64,000 nucleotides of DNA from Streptomyces anulatus (lineage in GTDB: Bacteria > Actinomycetota > Actinomycetes > Streptomycetales > Streptomycetaceae). The notes under the pieces were generated by a model. That model was not told the DNA's origin, did not search any database, and worked only from the letters and a program-made list of their open reading frames with translations. The stretch's first letter is position 1; each line of letters starts with the position of its first letter. The position numbers and the translations under genes are program-made. The stretch spans positions 248,001 through 312,000 of the forward strand of contig NZ_JOEZ01000012.1 of the NCBI RefSeq assembly GCF_000721175.1. The letters are read 5' to 3'. Below are positions 24,412-34,143 of the stretch, piece after piece.

Positions 24412-24628
24412 CTCATATGCCTCTCAGTCCAGTTGGGTTACCTTGCCACAGCGTCGCCGGGCGAGGAAGAACGCCTGCGCGCGGAAGTGGCCGAACCCCG
24501 CCGTAGCAGCGGTCCGAGGAGCCGGGACGCTCTTGCCGCGTCCGGCCCTCCCCCCTACTCTCGTGGCCCCGGGCGGGGCAGGCGCGACGACCGGCCGGGT
24601 CAAACGACAACTGCAGACGGAGGCGACC

Positions 24629-25555
24629 ATGACGGCGTTGCCCGAGCCGCTGAGATCCATGGTCTTCAGGAACGACGACCTGCCGGCCCTGTTCCATCAC
24701 ACGGACGCGGTCGCCGTGGCGCGCCAGCGCGAGGCCGTGAACACCACCCGGGTGCAGCTGGCGCTGCTCGTGGCAGGCACCGTGCCCGCGGCGCTGCCCT
24801 GGCACGCCGAGGACGGTCCGGCGGCCCGGGCCCTGTACGGCGCCGCGGTGCTGGCCTACCTGGGGGTGCTCTTCGTGACCTTCCTGGCCTCCCAGCGCAA
24901 AGCAAAGTCACACTGGCAACTGAACCGCTCCGCCGCCGAGTTCATCAAGTCCAACTGCTGGCGTTACGCGGTCCACGGCGCGCCGTTCGACAGCGCGTCC
25001 GGGCATCCGGAGGCGCTGTTCGCCAATCGCCTGGAGGACGGCCTCCAGGAGTTGCGGAAGGTGGGCTGGGCCGATCCGCGCGAGGAACTGCCGGATTCCG
25101 GCGGCCTCATCACGGAATCCATGCGCGCGTTACGGAACAAGGCCTACACGGTCCGGAAGGAAACGTATGTACGGGACCGGCTCATCGAACAGCGGCGGTG
25201 GTACCGCAGACGCCAGCAGGCCTCCCGGCGCGGGGCGCTCCTGTGGTCGGGCGCCATTGTCGCGCTGACGCTCCCGGCGCTGGCGCTGAGCGTGTTCCAG
25301 ACCTTCGGGGTGGGCCGGTCGTTCGGCCTGACGGGGGCGCTGTCCGCGGCGGCGGCGGCCTGTCTCGCCTGGAACGAGATGCGCCGGCACCATCCGCTGA
25401 TCTCGGCGCACTCGCTGGTGGAGCAGGACCTGGAGTCGATGCAGGCCGCCATGGAGACGACCCTCACCGAGCGGCACTGGCCGGCGGCGGTGTTCGAGAC
25501 CGAGCGGATCGTGTCGCCCGAGCACACCGACTGGCTGGTCAGGCATCGCGTATGA
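24629..25555 (+). CDS. DUF4231/SLATT-type two-span membrane protein
   Basis: The 308-residue protein has an N-terminal pair of spans (VQLALLVAGTVPAALPW and ALYGAAVLAYLGVLFVTFLA). A cytoplasmic helical segment follows (LNRSAAEFIKSNCWRYAV), then a second pair (GALLWSGAIVALTLPALALS and LTGALSAAAAACLAWNEM) and a C-terminal helix. This is the DUF4231/SLATT layout, in which the membrane protein is predicted to form a pore opened by a nucleotide-sensing partner in conflict systems. An in-frame TTA codon lies at 25130 (Leu in MRALRNKAY), implying bldA-dependent expression. The ATG follows ACGGAGGCGACC. It is convergent with a SLOG gene 47 bases away. Confidence 0.78.
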   Translation: MTALPEPLRSMVFRNDDLPALFHHTDAVAVARQREAVNTTRVQLALLVAGTVPAALPWHAEDGPAARALYGAAVLAYLGVLFVTFLASQRKAKSHWQLNRSAAEFIKSNCWRYAVHGAPFDSASGHPEALFANRLEDGLQELRKVGWADPREELPDSGGLITESMRALRNKAYTVRKETYVRDRLIEQRRWYRRRQQASRRGALLWSGAIVALTLPALALSVFQTFGVGRSFGLTGALSAAAAACLAWNEMRRHHPLISAHSLVEQDLESMQAAMETTLTERHWPAAVFETERIVSPEHTDWLVRHRV

Positions 25556-25602
25556 GCCGTGCCGGGAGGGCTGAACCGGTCTCTTCCGGCAGGCGCTTCC
25601 GG

Positions 25603-26082
25603 TCAGCCGCGGAGCACTCCGTCGCGCCAGATCACGGTGACCGGGCGGCCCAGCGTGCGGGCGTACGTCACGATGTCGGCCGTGCCGCCGAGGCCCCGGG
25701 CCGGGAGGCCGTCCCAGACCGCGAGCAGCCGGTCGCAGTGGTCGGCGATGTAGGCGCCCGCCGCGTAGTAGGCCTCGTCGGTGGAGTGCGGGAAGCCGAG
25801 CCGGACCTCCTGCGCCGCGCGGGCCTTGAGCTTCCGGTAGCGGGCGAGGTCGGCGGCGTTCTCGAAGCAGGCCTCGTAGTCGCCGCTGGGGATCACGACG
25901 GTCAGTTCGGCGCCGCAGGCGAGGGCGAGGTCGGCGAAGAGCTGGTCGGCGCCGACGGCCAGGCTGGAGAGCGCCTGCGTCGCGCCGTCGAGGCCGCACA
26001 GCGCGGCCCGCAGGCCCGCGAGCACATGGGCCTCGGCCTCGGCGGGGATGGAGCGGTGACCGGTCACTCCGATGCGGTTCAC
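25603..26082 (-). CDS. SLOG-type Rossmann-fold nucleotide-sensor protein
   Basis: The 159-residue cytoplasmic protein starts NRIGVTGHRSIP, the glycine-rich first strand-loop of the SLOG superfamily (related to LOG/DprA and TRPM sensors). ALSSLAVGADQLFADLALACGAELTVVIP, CDRLLAVWDGLPARGLGGTADIVTYAR and RPVTVIWRD follow, the other nucleotide-facing loops. SLOG domains bind or process nucleotide-derived ligands and are often paired with SLATT membrane effectors. The start is a GTG with AGGGGG upstream. It is tail-to-tail with the SLATT gene rather than co-directional, so the pairing is an inference from adjacency. Confidence 0.75.
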   Translation of the reverse strand: MNRIGVTGHRSIPAEAEAHVLAGLRAALCGLDGATQALSSLAVGADQLFADLALACGAELTVVIPSGDYEACFENAADLARYRKLKARAAQEVRLGFPHSTDEAYYAAGAYIADHCDRLLAVWDGLPARGLGGTADIVTYARTLGRPVTVIWRDGVLRG

Positions 26083-26198
26083 GGACCAGCTACCCCCTGA
26101 TGCCAGCGGAGCGCGCCTCGGGGGCGGGACCGCCCCCGTCGCCCCGTCGCGACGCCCCGTCCTGGCGACATCCTCTCAAGAGCCCCGGGCGAGCGGGA

Positions 26199-26226
26199 GC
26201 CCCCGTCCGGAGTTCCGGACGGGGGC
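26199..26226 (-). terminator. terminator of the streptogrisin B gene
   Basis: GCCCCCGTCCGGA and its exact complement form a 13-base stem with a 2-base loop, beginning 44 bases past the protease stop. Confidence 0.8.
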
Positions 26227-26269
26227 ACGTATGTACGGACTGCTCCGTACCTGGCCGGGGCGGGACCGG

Positions 26270-27337
<1,068 letters not shown>

Positions 27338-27349
27338 TCACCTACGCAT

Positions 27350-27383
27350 CCGGCCCCGGGAGCCGTGGGGCTGCCGGGGCCGG
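27350..27383 (-). terminator. terminator hairpin downstream of the DUF1684 gene
   Basis: CCGGCCCCGG and CCGGGGCCGG pair over 10 bases with a 14-base loop, about 17 bases past the stop codon. Confidence 0.6.
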
Positions 27384-27399
27384 AGGGTCCGCCCGCGGG

Positions 27400-28221
27400 T
27401 CAGGCGTCGATCCGGTTCCGCTCCCCCGCCGGGACCGCCGCGGTGAGCGTGTTGCCCGGGGGCGGGAAGGGGCAGATGAAGTGATCGGCGAAGGCGCACG
27501 GCGGCAGCAGCGCACGGTTGAAGTCGACGTCCACCCGGCCGTCGGCGGCGGGCGCGCCGGGCCGCAGGAAACGGAAGCGGTAGCTACTGTTCCCGCTGGT
27601 CGCGTCGGCGAAGACGGCCCACAGCGACCCGTCGGGTTCGACCGCGACCTGGAGCGTGTGCTCGTCGCCGTCCACCGTGAAGGCGATCTCGCCGCCGAGC
27701 CCGAGACCGCGCTCGGCCCCGTCCGCGTTGGCCACCCGTACGGTCCGCTCCCCGTCGTACGGACGGAAGGTCCCCGGCAGCGCCCAGCGGGGGTCGTACG
27801 GGGTGGCTTCGATGGTCGAGAAGGCGTGCCGGGCGGCCGATCCCGGGTCGAAGTCCCGTACCGCCCAGAGCCCTTCGCGGCGGAGCACCACCAGTCGGCG
27901 CTGCCCCTGCGCCACCCGGGAGTCGTCGATGGGCCCGCGGTCCGCTCCGAGCCTGATCTCGCCGGTCAGCGGCTTGCCGTCGATGACGATGCCGTCCTCG
28001 GCGGCGGCCGTGAGAACCACTTCGTCGCCGCCGTCACGCCAGTGCCCCGGGACGGCCGGAATTCGCCCTTCCGGGTAGTCGGAGAGCCAGTGGGTTCCGG
28101 TCAGGGAGAGGGGGCCGTACGGGGCGGCTACGGCGACGACGCGCCCTTCGTGCCACCGCTGCCAGTCCCGTGCGGCGTCCGGCCCGCCGCCCTGCTCCTG
28201 CTGCTGTGCGTCCGTGCTCAT
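27400..28221 (-). CDS. DUF1684 family protein
   Basis: The 273-residue cytoplasmic protein has the DUF1684 signature: an N-terminal WHEGRVVAVAAPYGPLSLTGTHWL segment, a middle RRLVVLRREGLWAVRDFDP, and a conserved C-terminal VDFNRALLPPCAFADHFICPFPPPGN block with two cysteines and a histidine. The family has structural data but no settled function that I know. There is no signal peptide. It is divergent from a degraded transporter fragment and is probably monocistronic. Confidence 0.82.
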   Translation of the reverse strand: MSTDAQQQEQGGGPDAARDWQRWHEGRVVAVAAPYGPLSLTGTHWLSDYPEGRIPAVPGHWRDGGDEVVLTAAAEDGIVIDGKPLTGEIRLGADRGPIDDSRVAQGQRRLVVLRREGLWAVRDFDPGSAARHAFSTIEATPYDPRWALPGTFRPYDGERTVRVANADGAERGLGLGGEIAFTVDGDEHTLQVAVEPDGSLWAVFADATSGNSSYRFRFLRPGAPAADGRVDVDFNRALLPPCAFADHFICPFPPPGNTLTAAVPAGERNRIDA

Positions 28222-28282
28222 GCGTCGACCTTTCCATAGCGGCTCCAGCGGAACCCGATGTGGTGATGTGCTACGCGGTGAG

Positions 28283-28492
28283 CCGGCAGAGGGGCTGCGC
28301 TACCTCAACGAGTTCAAGCGGCTCGTCGAGGGCTTGGCCTTCAAGAAGGGCACCCCGTCGGCCCCCGCCTTCCAGGCCGCGGTGAACCGGCTCAAGGAGG
28401 ACGGGGCCCACGACCGCATCCTGAAGAAGTGGGGCACCACCGAGTCCGCGATCGAGACCTCCGATCTCTCCGCCCGGGCTGAAGTGACCTGA
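28283..28492 (+). pseudogene. C-terminal remnant of an ABC transporter amino-acid-binding protein (family 3)
   Basis: The frame reads LAFKKGTPSAPAFQAAVNRL, then DGAHDRILKKWGTTESAIE. This is the usual end of polar amino acid-binding proteins (AFKKG...AFQ.A...L..DG....IL.KWG). The signal peptide and about 200 residues of binding domain are missing, and the upstream sequence belongs to the divergent DUF1684 gene. An open frame starts at 28214, but it is not a plausible protein. It is probably left over from a deleted transporter operon. Confidence 0.65.
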
Positions 28493-28528
28493 CGCCGGCG
28501 CGGCGGGCGGCGGGCCCGCGGGCGGGCC

Positions 28529-29740
28529 TCAGCAGTCGCAGCCGCAGGAGTCCCCGCAACAGCAGCAGCCCTCGCCGCACTGGCCGCAGCAGTTGCACGC
28601 CTCGCAGCAGTCGCCGCAGTCGTTGCACGGCGCCTGCCGCCGCTCCCTGCTCCAGGGGTCCTCGAAGGTCCCGCAACACATCTGGCAGGTGCAGGCCAGC
28701 CCGGCCCACACCAGGCATCCGGCGATCAGTCCGCGCCGGTCGCGGGGCGGCGGGGGCGGGGCGGCCGGGCCGCCGGGCGGCGGACCGTACGGATGGCCGG
28801 GGGTCGGGCCGTACGGATTCCCCGGCGGCGGCCCGAAGGAGCCGTCGGGCGCCAGCAGCCCCTGGCCCTCCTGGTGCGAGCAGGAGGAGGTGCCGAACGC
28901 CCGGTCGACCGAGCGCCGCAGCTCATGGGCGAGCAGGAGGTGGACGAGCTTGCCGTCGGTGAACTCCACCTCGCGCAGCGCGAGCCGTACGCCGTGCAGC
29001 GCGTCGTCGCAGAGGCGGCGCGCCTCGGACAGCGGGGTGCCGGTGGCGGTGAGTGGGTTCCAGGCGCCCGACGCGGCGTCAGCTTCCCGGTCCTCGACGG
29101 CATCCAGCAGATGCGCGAGCCGCCCGAAGAGCCGGCCGGCCTCCGCGAGCGGCGCAGCGTTCTGCGGCTTCCCGGCGAGTACCGCGGTGTGGGCGAAGGC
29201 GGCGGCGGTGGCCGTCTCGGTGGGTTCGGTGACCGTCAGCAGCGGGGTGCCGAGCCCGGCGAGCGTCTCGATCCCGGTCTGCCGGTCGACCGCGTCGACC
29301 AGGAGCGCGGTGTCGAAGCCGAGGGCCGCCCCGGTCCGCGCTCCCGCCCGGTCCCAGCCCGCGGCCACCCGGCGCGCGGCGGCGGCGACCGGGCGGCGGG
29401 CCAGCAGCCCGTCCCGGTCGGCGACGTGGTCGCGGACCTTGGCCGAGGCCAGGACGAGTGAGACGGCTGCGGCGAGCCGCGCCCCCTCCCCCTTGGCTAC
29501 CGGCGCGGTGCGCATGGCGCGCAGGGGGCAGGGGCCGGCGGTGCGGCGCCCCTCGGGCGTACGGCCCGCCTGAGCCTCCGTCAGGACGGAGACGATCAGA
29601 CCGTCATAGTTCGTGACGATACGGGCGAACTGTCCGTGATCGGCCCTCAGGGCCAGGCAGAGACCGCAGAGATGAGCCATCCACTCGACCCTGAGGCCTT
29701 CGGAGAGCCGGTGGGTACAGGGCCTGACTATTCCGAACAC
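28529..29740 (-). CDS. DUF5685 family protein with a cysteine-rich C-terminal tail
   Basis: The 403-residue protein begins MFGIVRPCTHRLSEGL with an early CGLC motif (AHLCGLCLALRADHG). It continues as an all-helical DUF5685-like domain to about residue 290. A Gly/Pro-rich linker with three GxPYGPxPG-type repeats follows, then a short hydrophobic segment (GLIAGCLVWAGLACTCQMCC). The last 63 residues hold 20 cysteines, many in CC, CxC and CxxC patterns. Such a tail could bind zinc, copper or Fe-S clusters. The family has no defined role that I know. It is divergent from sflA across a 310-bp spacer. Confidence 0.78.
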   Translation of the reverse strand: MFGIVRPCTHRLSEGLRVEWMAHLCGLCLALRADHGQFARIVTNYDGLIVSVLTEAQAGRTPEGRRTAGPCPLRAMRTAPVAKGEGARLAAAVSLVLASAKVRDHVADRDGLLARRPVAAAARRVAAGWDRAGARTGAALGFDTALLVDAVDRQTGIETLAGLGTPLLTVTEPTETATAAAFAHTAVLAGKPQNAAPLAEAGRLFGRLAHLLDAVEDREADAASGAWNPLTATGTPLSEARRLCDDALHGVRLALREVEFTDGKLVHLLLAHELRRSVDRAFGTSSCSHQEGQGLLAPDGSFGPPPGNPYGPTPGHPYGPPPGGPAAPPPPPRDRRGLIAGCLVWAGLACTCQMCCGTFEDPWSRERRQAPCNDCGDCCEACNCCGQCGEGCCCCGDSCGCDC

Positions 29741-30050
29741 GACGATCCCCCGAGAGCCGTTCAGCCGGTGCGCGCCGCTCGCTGCACCGAAGCGTCGTGC
29801 ATCGTATCGAGTGAGCAGTTCACCCGTACGTCCCCCGGATCACCCGTACGGCCCGGAGCATCATATTTTCCTTCCGCAAGCCCTCTTATGCAGGAGGAAC
29901 CCTGACGAACCGCCACATCTTCTGCACCAGTACCGTCACGAATCACCTGCGCGCCGACTATCCACTTGGCGCGGTATCCGCATCATGGACGACCATAGGG
30001 TTACGAAAGAGATGCGGAACACCAAGGAACCGCGGTGAGAGGAGGCGTCC
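29741..30050. other. 310-bp divergent promoter region (DUF5685 / sflA)
   Basis: No gene is seen. The motif CCCGTACG occurs twice about 20 bases apart near 29823-29851, and the stretch around 29860-29900 is unusually AT-rich for this genome. Both promoters should lie here. sflA has a clear GAGAGGAGG ribosome site at its left edge. Confidence 0.4.
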
Positions 30051-30494
30051 ATGGGATCGGTGCGCAAGGCGAGTGCCTGGCTGGGCCTCGTAGAGGACAA
30101 CGACGAGCGGTACTACGACGACGAGTACTCCGAGGGTGCGGAGACCGGTACGGGCAATCAGGCCTGGGTCACCGACCCGCGGGCGCAGGTGGCCGCGGAG
30201 GCGGCCGAGGAGCAGGACCGCCGGATCGCCACGGTGACCCCGGACAGCTTCCGGGACGCACGGGCCATCGGCGAGCTCTTCCGGGACGGCGTCCCGGTGA
30301 TCGTCAACCTCACGGCCATGGACCCCGCCGACGCCAAGCGTGTGGTGGACTTCGCCGCCGGGCTGATCTTCGGCCTGCGCGGCTCGATCGACCGGGTGGC
30401 CACCCGGGTCTTCCTGCTGTCCCCCGCCGACACCCAGGTAGTGGCGGGCGAAGCCGGTGGCCGCAAGGCCGACGGCTTCTTCAACCAGAGCTGA
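30051..30494 (+). CDS. sflA: SepF-like division protein SflA
   Basis: The 147-residue protein has the SepF layout: a short amphipathic N-terminus ([16 protein letters not shown]) that would bind membrane, an acidic linker, and a C-terminal SepF core ([40 protein letters not shown], then [20 protein letters not shown]). SepF anchors and aligns FtsZ. Streptomyces carries the true sepF in the division cluster plus two paralogues, and position next to the acyl-CoA dehydrogenase gene fits sflA (SCO1749), reported to limit branching of aerial hyphae. The ATG follows GAGAGGAGGCGTCC. Confidence 0.85.
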   Translation: MGSVRKASAWLGLVEDNDERYYDDEYSEGAETGTGNQAWVTDPRAQVAAEAAEEQDRRIATVTPDSFRDARAIGELFRDGVPVIVNLTAMDPADAKRVVDFAAGLIFGLRGSIDRVATRVFLLSPADTQVVAGEAGGRKADGFFNQS

Positions 30495-30558
30495 GCAGGG
30501 CGCTCGCCGGAAAGATCCGGTCAGCGTCTCCGGTCGGCGCGCCCCTTCGGACGTGCTC

Positions 30559-31791
30559 TCACCGGAAGGCGTCGAGACCGGTGAGCGCCTTGCCCAGTAC
30601 CAGTTGGTGCATCTCCACGGTTCCCTCGTAGGTGAGCACCGACTCCAGATTCGTGGCGTGCCGCATCACCGGGTACTCCAGCGAGATCCCGTTGGCCCCG
30701 AGGATCGTGCGTGAGGTGCGGCAGATCTCGATCGCCTCCCGCACGTTGTTCAGCTTGCCGAAGCTGACCTGCTCCGGCCGGAGCCTGCCGGCGTCCATCC
30801 GGCGGCCCAGATGGTGGGCGAGCAGGACGCCCTTGTGCAGTTCCAGGGCCATGTCCGCCAGCTTGGCCTGGGTGAGCTGGAAGCCGCCGATCGGCCGGCC
30901 GAACTGCTCCCGGGTCCTCGCGTAGTCGAGGGCCGACTCGAAGCTGGCCCGCGCCGCACCCATGGCGCCCCAGACGATGCCGTAGCGCGCGTGGCTCAGA
31001 CAGCTGAGCGGGCCGCGCAGCCCCCGCGCGTCCGGAAGGACCGCGTCGGCCGGCAGCCGCACCTCGTCCATGACCAGCTCGCTGGTGACCGAGGCGCGCA
31101 GCGACCACTTGTGGTGGATCTCCGGGGCGGAGAAGCCGGGGGCGTCGGTCGGTACGACGAAGCCCGAGATGCCCCGGCCGTCCTCGCCCTCGTCGGTCTG
31201 TGCCCAGACGACGGCGACCCCGGCGACCGAGCCGTTGGTGATCCACATCTTGCGGCCGGTGAGGATCCAGTCCTCGCCGTCGCGCTTGGCGTACGTCCGC
31301 ATCCCGGCCGGGTCGGAGCCGTGGTCGGGCTCGGTCAGACCGAAGCAGCCGATGATCTCGCCGGCGGCCATGCCGGGCAGCCACCGCTGCTTCTGCTCCT
31401 CGGAGCCGAAGCGGTGGATCGCGTACATCGCGAGCGACCCCTGTACGGAGACGAGCGAGCGGATCCCGGAGTCGGCGGCCTCCAGCTCCAGGCAGGCGAG
31501 CCCGTACTGGACGGCGCTCGCCCCGGCGCAGCCGTAGCCCTCCAGCGACATGCCGAGCGCGCCGAGCGCGCCGAGCTCGCGGGCCAGCTCGCGGATGCCG
31601 GGCAGCTCGCCCTTCTCGTACCACTCGGCGATGTGCGGCAGGACGCGGTCGGTGGCCCAGGTGCGGACGGTGTCGCGGATCGCGAGGTCGTCGGGGCCGA
31701 GCAGGTCGTCGATGCCGAGGGGATCCGAGGCGTCGAACGGCGGGAGTTTCGACGGCTTCGCGGACTCGGTGCTGGACTCGGTGCTGGACAT
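30559..31791 (-). CDS. acyl-CoA dehydrogenase, glutaryl-CoA dehydrogenase-like
   Basis: The 410-residue flavoprotein has the family segments ECFGLTEPDHGSDP-like (IGCFGLTEPDHGSDPAGMRT), WILTGRKMWITNGSVAG, YARTREQFGRPIGGFQLTQ and a late LTYEGTVEMHQLVLGKALTG. The Glu in YEGT is the position of the catalytic base in this branch. It oxidises an acyl-CoA at C2-C3 with FAD and passes electrons to ETF. The chain preference cannot be fixed; the overall pattern is closest to glutaryl-CoA dehydrogenases. The start was placed at the ATG giving MSSTESSTES. The gene is convergent with sflA, with no clear terminator between them. Confidence 0.88.
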   Translation of the reverse strand: MSSTESSTESAKPSKLPPFDASDPLGIDDLLGPDDLAIRDTVRTWATDRVLPHIAEWYEKGELPGIRELARELGALGALGMSLEGYGCAGASAVQYGLACLELEAADSGIRSLVSVQGSLAMYAIHRFGSEEQKQRWLPGMAAGEIIGCFGLTEPDHGSDPAGMRTYAKRDGEDWILTGRKMWITNGSVAGVAVVWAQTDEGEDGRGISGFVVPTDAPGFSAPEIHHKWSLRASVTSELVMDEVRLPADAVLPDARGLRGPLSCLSHARYGIVWGAMGAARASFESALDYARTREQFGRPIGGFQLTQAKLADMALELHKGVLLAHHLGRRMDAGRLRPEQVSFGKLNNVREAIEICRTSRTILGANGISLEYPVMRHATNLESVLTYEGTVEMHQLVLGKALTGLDAFR

Positions 31792-31893
31792 GAGGGTGCC
31801 TCCGGCGGCTCGCACGGTGCTCGGAGGGACCGGGAGACGCCCGCCCTCCGAAAACTAGCAGTGGTAGTCAGGGCGTCGTGCTGACGTTACGGC

Positions 31894-33645
31894 TCAGTGT
31901 GCCGCTCGTCCAGAGCCGGTCGCCTCGGCCGGCTCGCGCCGCGCGGGCAGTATCGGGCGCGGGGCCGGGCGGGCGGCTTCGGGGGCCTGGTGGCCGGAGG
32001 CCGCGGAAGCCGTGATCACGGGGGCCGCGACCTCGAAAGCCCCGGGTGCGGCGGCATGGGACCCGGCGGCGTCGGGCCCGCTCCGGAGACGGTCCTCCTT
32101 CGGCGGGCAGTCCATGACCTTCGGCAGCCGCAGGGCGGCCAGCGCCCCGAGCAGCAGCAGCCCCGCGCTGACGAAGAGCGTGACGTGGAGTCCGCCGATG
32201 AAGGCGTGCCGGGCCGTGGAGCGCAGCAGGTCCCCCATCGGGCCCCCGAGCTGCGCGGCCACCTGGTAGGCCTCGCCCAGCGAGTGGGAGGCCTCCGCCC
32301 CGGCCCGGGCGGGGACGCCCTTCTCGTGCAGGGAGGCGAGGCCGGGGGCGTAGGCGGCGTTCATGACGCTGCCGAGCAGGGCGATGCCGAGGCCCGCGCC
32401 CAGTTGGTAGGAGGTCTCGCCGATCGCCGCCGCGCCGCCCGCCCGCTCCGGCGGGGCGTCGCTGAGCATCGACTCGTACGCCCCGAAGAGCGTGGTCTGC
32501 AGTCCGAAGCCGAGCAGGACGAAGGCGCAGGTCAGCAGCGCGGGCCGGTCGTGCTGGCCCATCGAGGTGAGCAGCAGCACCGAGGACGCCGTGAGGACGA
32601 AGCCCCAGCCGACCATGCGGCGGGGGCCGATGCGCCGCAGGGTGTACGAGCCGGTGGCGCCCGCGGCCATCGCCGCGAAGGTCAGCGGCAGCAGCCGCAG
32701 CCCGGTCTCCAGCGGGCTGAGCCCCAGCACCAGCTGGAGGTACTGGACGGCGATCAGCTGGAGGCCGACCAGCGCCAGCATGGCGAGCACGATGCAGCCG
32801 ACGGCGGTGGAGAAGGCCGGGCGGGCGAACATCGCGATGTCGATCAGGGGATGCCTGCGGCGCCTCTGCCTGCGTACGAAGAAGATCAGCAGTGCGAGTC
32901 CGAGGGTCAGCGGGCCCAGCGAGACCGGGTCGAGGAGCCCCGCGCCGCCGCCCAGGCGCTTGACGCCGAGGACGACGCAGAGCACGCCCGCCGCGGCGGT
33001 CAGTGCGCCCAGCACGTCCCACGGGCCGTCGCCGCCGCCGCGCGACTCGGGCAGCAGCCAGCGGCCCAGCGGCAGGATCACGGCCATCAGCGGGATGTTG
33101 ATCAGGAAGACCGAGCCCCACCAGTAGTGCTCGACGAGGAAGCCGCCGACGACCGGTCCGGTGGCGGCGCCGACCGCGGCGACCGCGGTCCACACGCCGA
33201 TGGCGAGCGCCCGCTCCCGGCGGTCGGGGAAGACCTGGCGCAGGATCGACAGCGTGGCGGGCATGATCATCGCGCCGCCGACGCCGAGGAGGGCGCGGGC
33301 CGCGATCAGGACGGCGGCTGTGTCGGCCGTGGCGGCGAGCGCGGAGGCGACGCCGAACAGCGCGTAGCCGAGGAGCAGTACGCGTCGTCTGCCGATCCGG
33401 TCACCCAGCGTGCCGAAGAGGATGAGCAGCGAGGCGCAGACGAGGGGGTAGGCGTCGACGATCCAGAGGAGGGCCGTGCCGCTCGGGCGCAGGTCCTCGG
33501 TGACGGCCGGAACGGCGACGTGCAGCACGGTCGCGTCGAGGGCGACGACCAGGAGACTGAGGCAGAGGACCACGAGGACGACCCAGCGGTTGGCGTCGTC
33601 GGCGGCTTTGCGCAGCCGGACCCCGGCCGTGGTCGTCCCGGACAT
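31894..33645 (-). CDS. MFS drug-efflux transporter, EmrB/QacA (DHA2, 14-span) type
   Basis: The 583-residue membrane protein opens with NRWVVLVVLCLSLLVVALDATVLHVAVPA (motif D1 region). It has LFGTLGDRIGRRRVLLLGYALFG between spans 2 and 3, then ARALLGVGGAMIMPATLSIL and GPVVGGFLVEHYWWGSVFL (motif C). About 14 spans are visible and a polar tail rich in Ala and Pro follows. Members export drugs or secondary metabolites by proton antiport. No regulator is adjacent. It is divergent from the PAP2 gene over a 498-bp spacer. The degraded transporter at 10573-11107 is a paralogue. Confidence 0.9.
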   Translation of the reverse strand: MSGTTTAGVRLRKAADDANRWVVLVVLCLSLLVVALDATVLHVAVPAVTEDLRPSGTALLWIVDAYPLVCASLLILFGTLGDRIGRRRVLLLGYALFGVASALAATADTAAVLIAARALLGVGGAMIMPATLSILRQVFPDRRERALAIGVWTAVAAVGAATGPVVGGFLVEHYWWGSVFLINIPLMAVILPLGRWLLPESRGGGDGPWDVLGALTAAAGVLCVVLGVKRLGGGAGLLDPVSLGPLTLGLALLIFFVRRQRRRRHPLIDIAMFARPAFSTAVGCIVLAMLALVGLQLIAVQYLQLVLGLSPLETGLRLLPLTFAAMAAGATGSYTLRRIGPRRMVGWGFVLTASSVLLLTSMGQHDRPALLTCAFVLLGFGLQTTLFGAYESMLSDAPPERAGGAAAIGETSYQLGAGLGIALLGSVMNAAYAPGLASLHEKGVPARAGAEASHSLGEAYQVAAQLGGPMGDLLRSTARHAFIGGLHVTLFVSAGLLLLGALAALRLPKVMDCPPKEDRLRSGPDAAGSHAAAPGAFEVAAPVITASAASGHQAPEAARPAPRPILPARREPAEATGSGRAAH

Positions 33646-34143
33646 CTGCGTACCTCCCGATGAGTCCCTCGCGCTCGGCGGACCGACGGTGACGTGGGGT
33701 GTGCGTCCCTCGGGCCCGGCATCGGCGGGCGAGTGATCCGTCAGCGTACGCGAGTTCGGTGTGGTCAGACGTGGTCCACGTCATACCCCGGTCCGCCGCA
33801 CAGTGTGGCGTACGCCATTCCGGGCCGGGTCGGGGGCTCCCGTCCGAGGGGCCGCGGAGCTCCGTCGGGGCGGGGGTCCGGGCGCTCGGGGCGGGACGCG
33901 GCGCGACGGCGTGCGCCTCCCCCGAATGGCGGGATCAATTGCCGCGGATTCCCGTGCGGCCCCTTTTTCGAGAGATCAAACACGCTTGCGATCGGAACCG
34001 GCGGACTATTGGGCGCAAGATCACGGAGATTCTTCGGCGGGCCCGGAAAAGACGCCGTTCCGAGACAAAGTCCACATCACATCGTCATCACAAAGAGCCC
34101 GGATTGGCCTGCTCACACACTCACTCGCTGTAACGTCGATTGG
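33646..34143. other. 498-bp divergent promoter region (MFS / PAP2)
   Basis: No gene with coding bias is seen. The half next to the PAP2 gene (33950-34140) is clearly less GC-rich. A TGTAAC box ends about 8 bases before the PAP2 GTG, which would make that transcript leaderless. Confidence 0.4.

Noticed and set aside
28214..28492. A 92-residue rightward gene
   Set aside because: Only its second half resembles a protein, and that is the end of an ABC solute-binding protein, so it is listed as a remnant.
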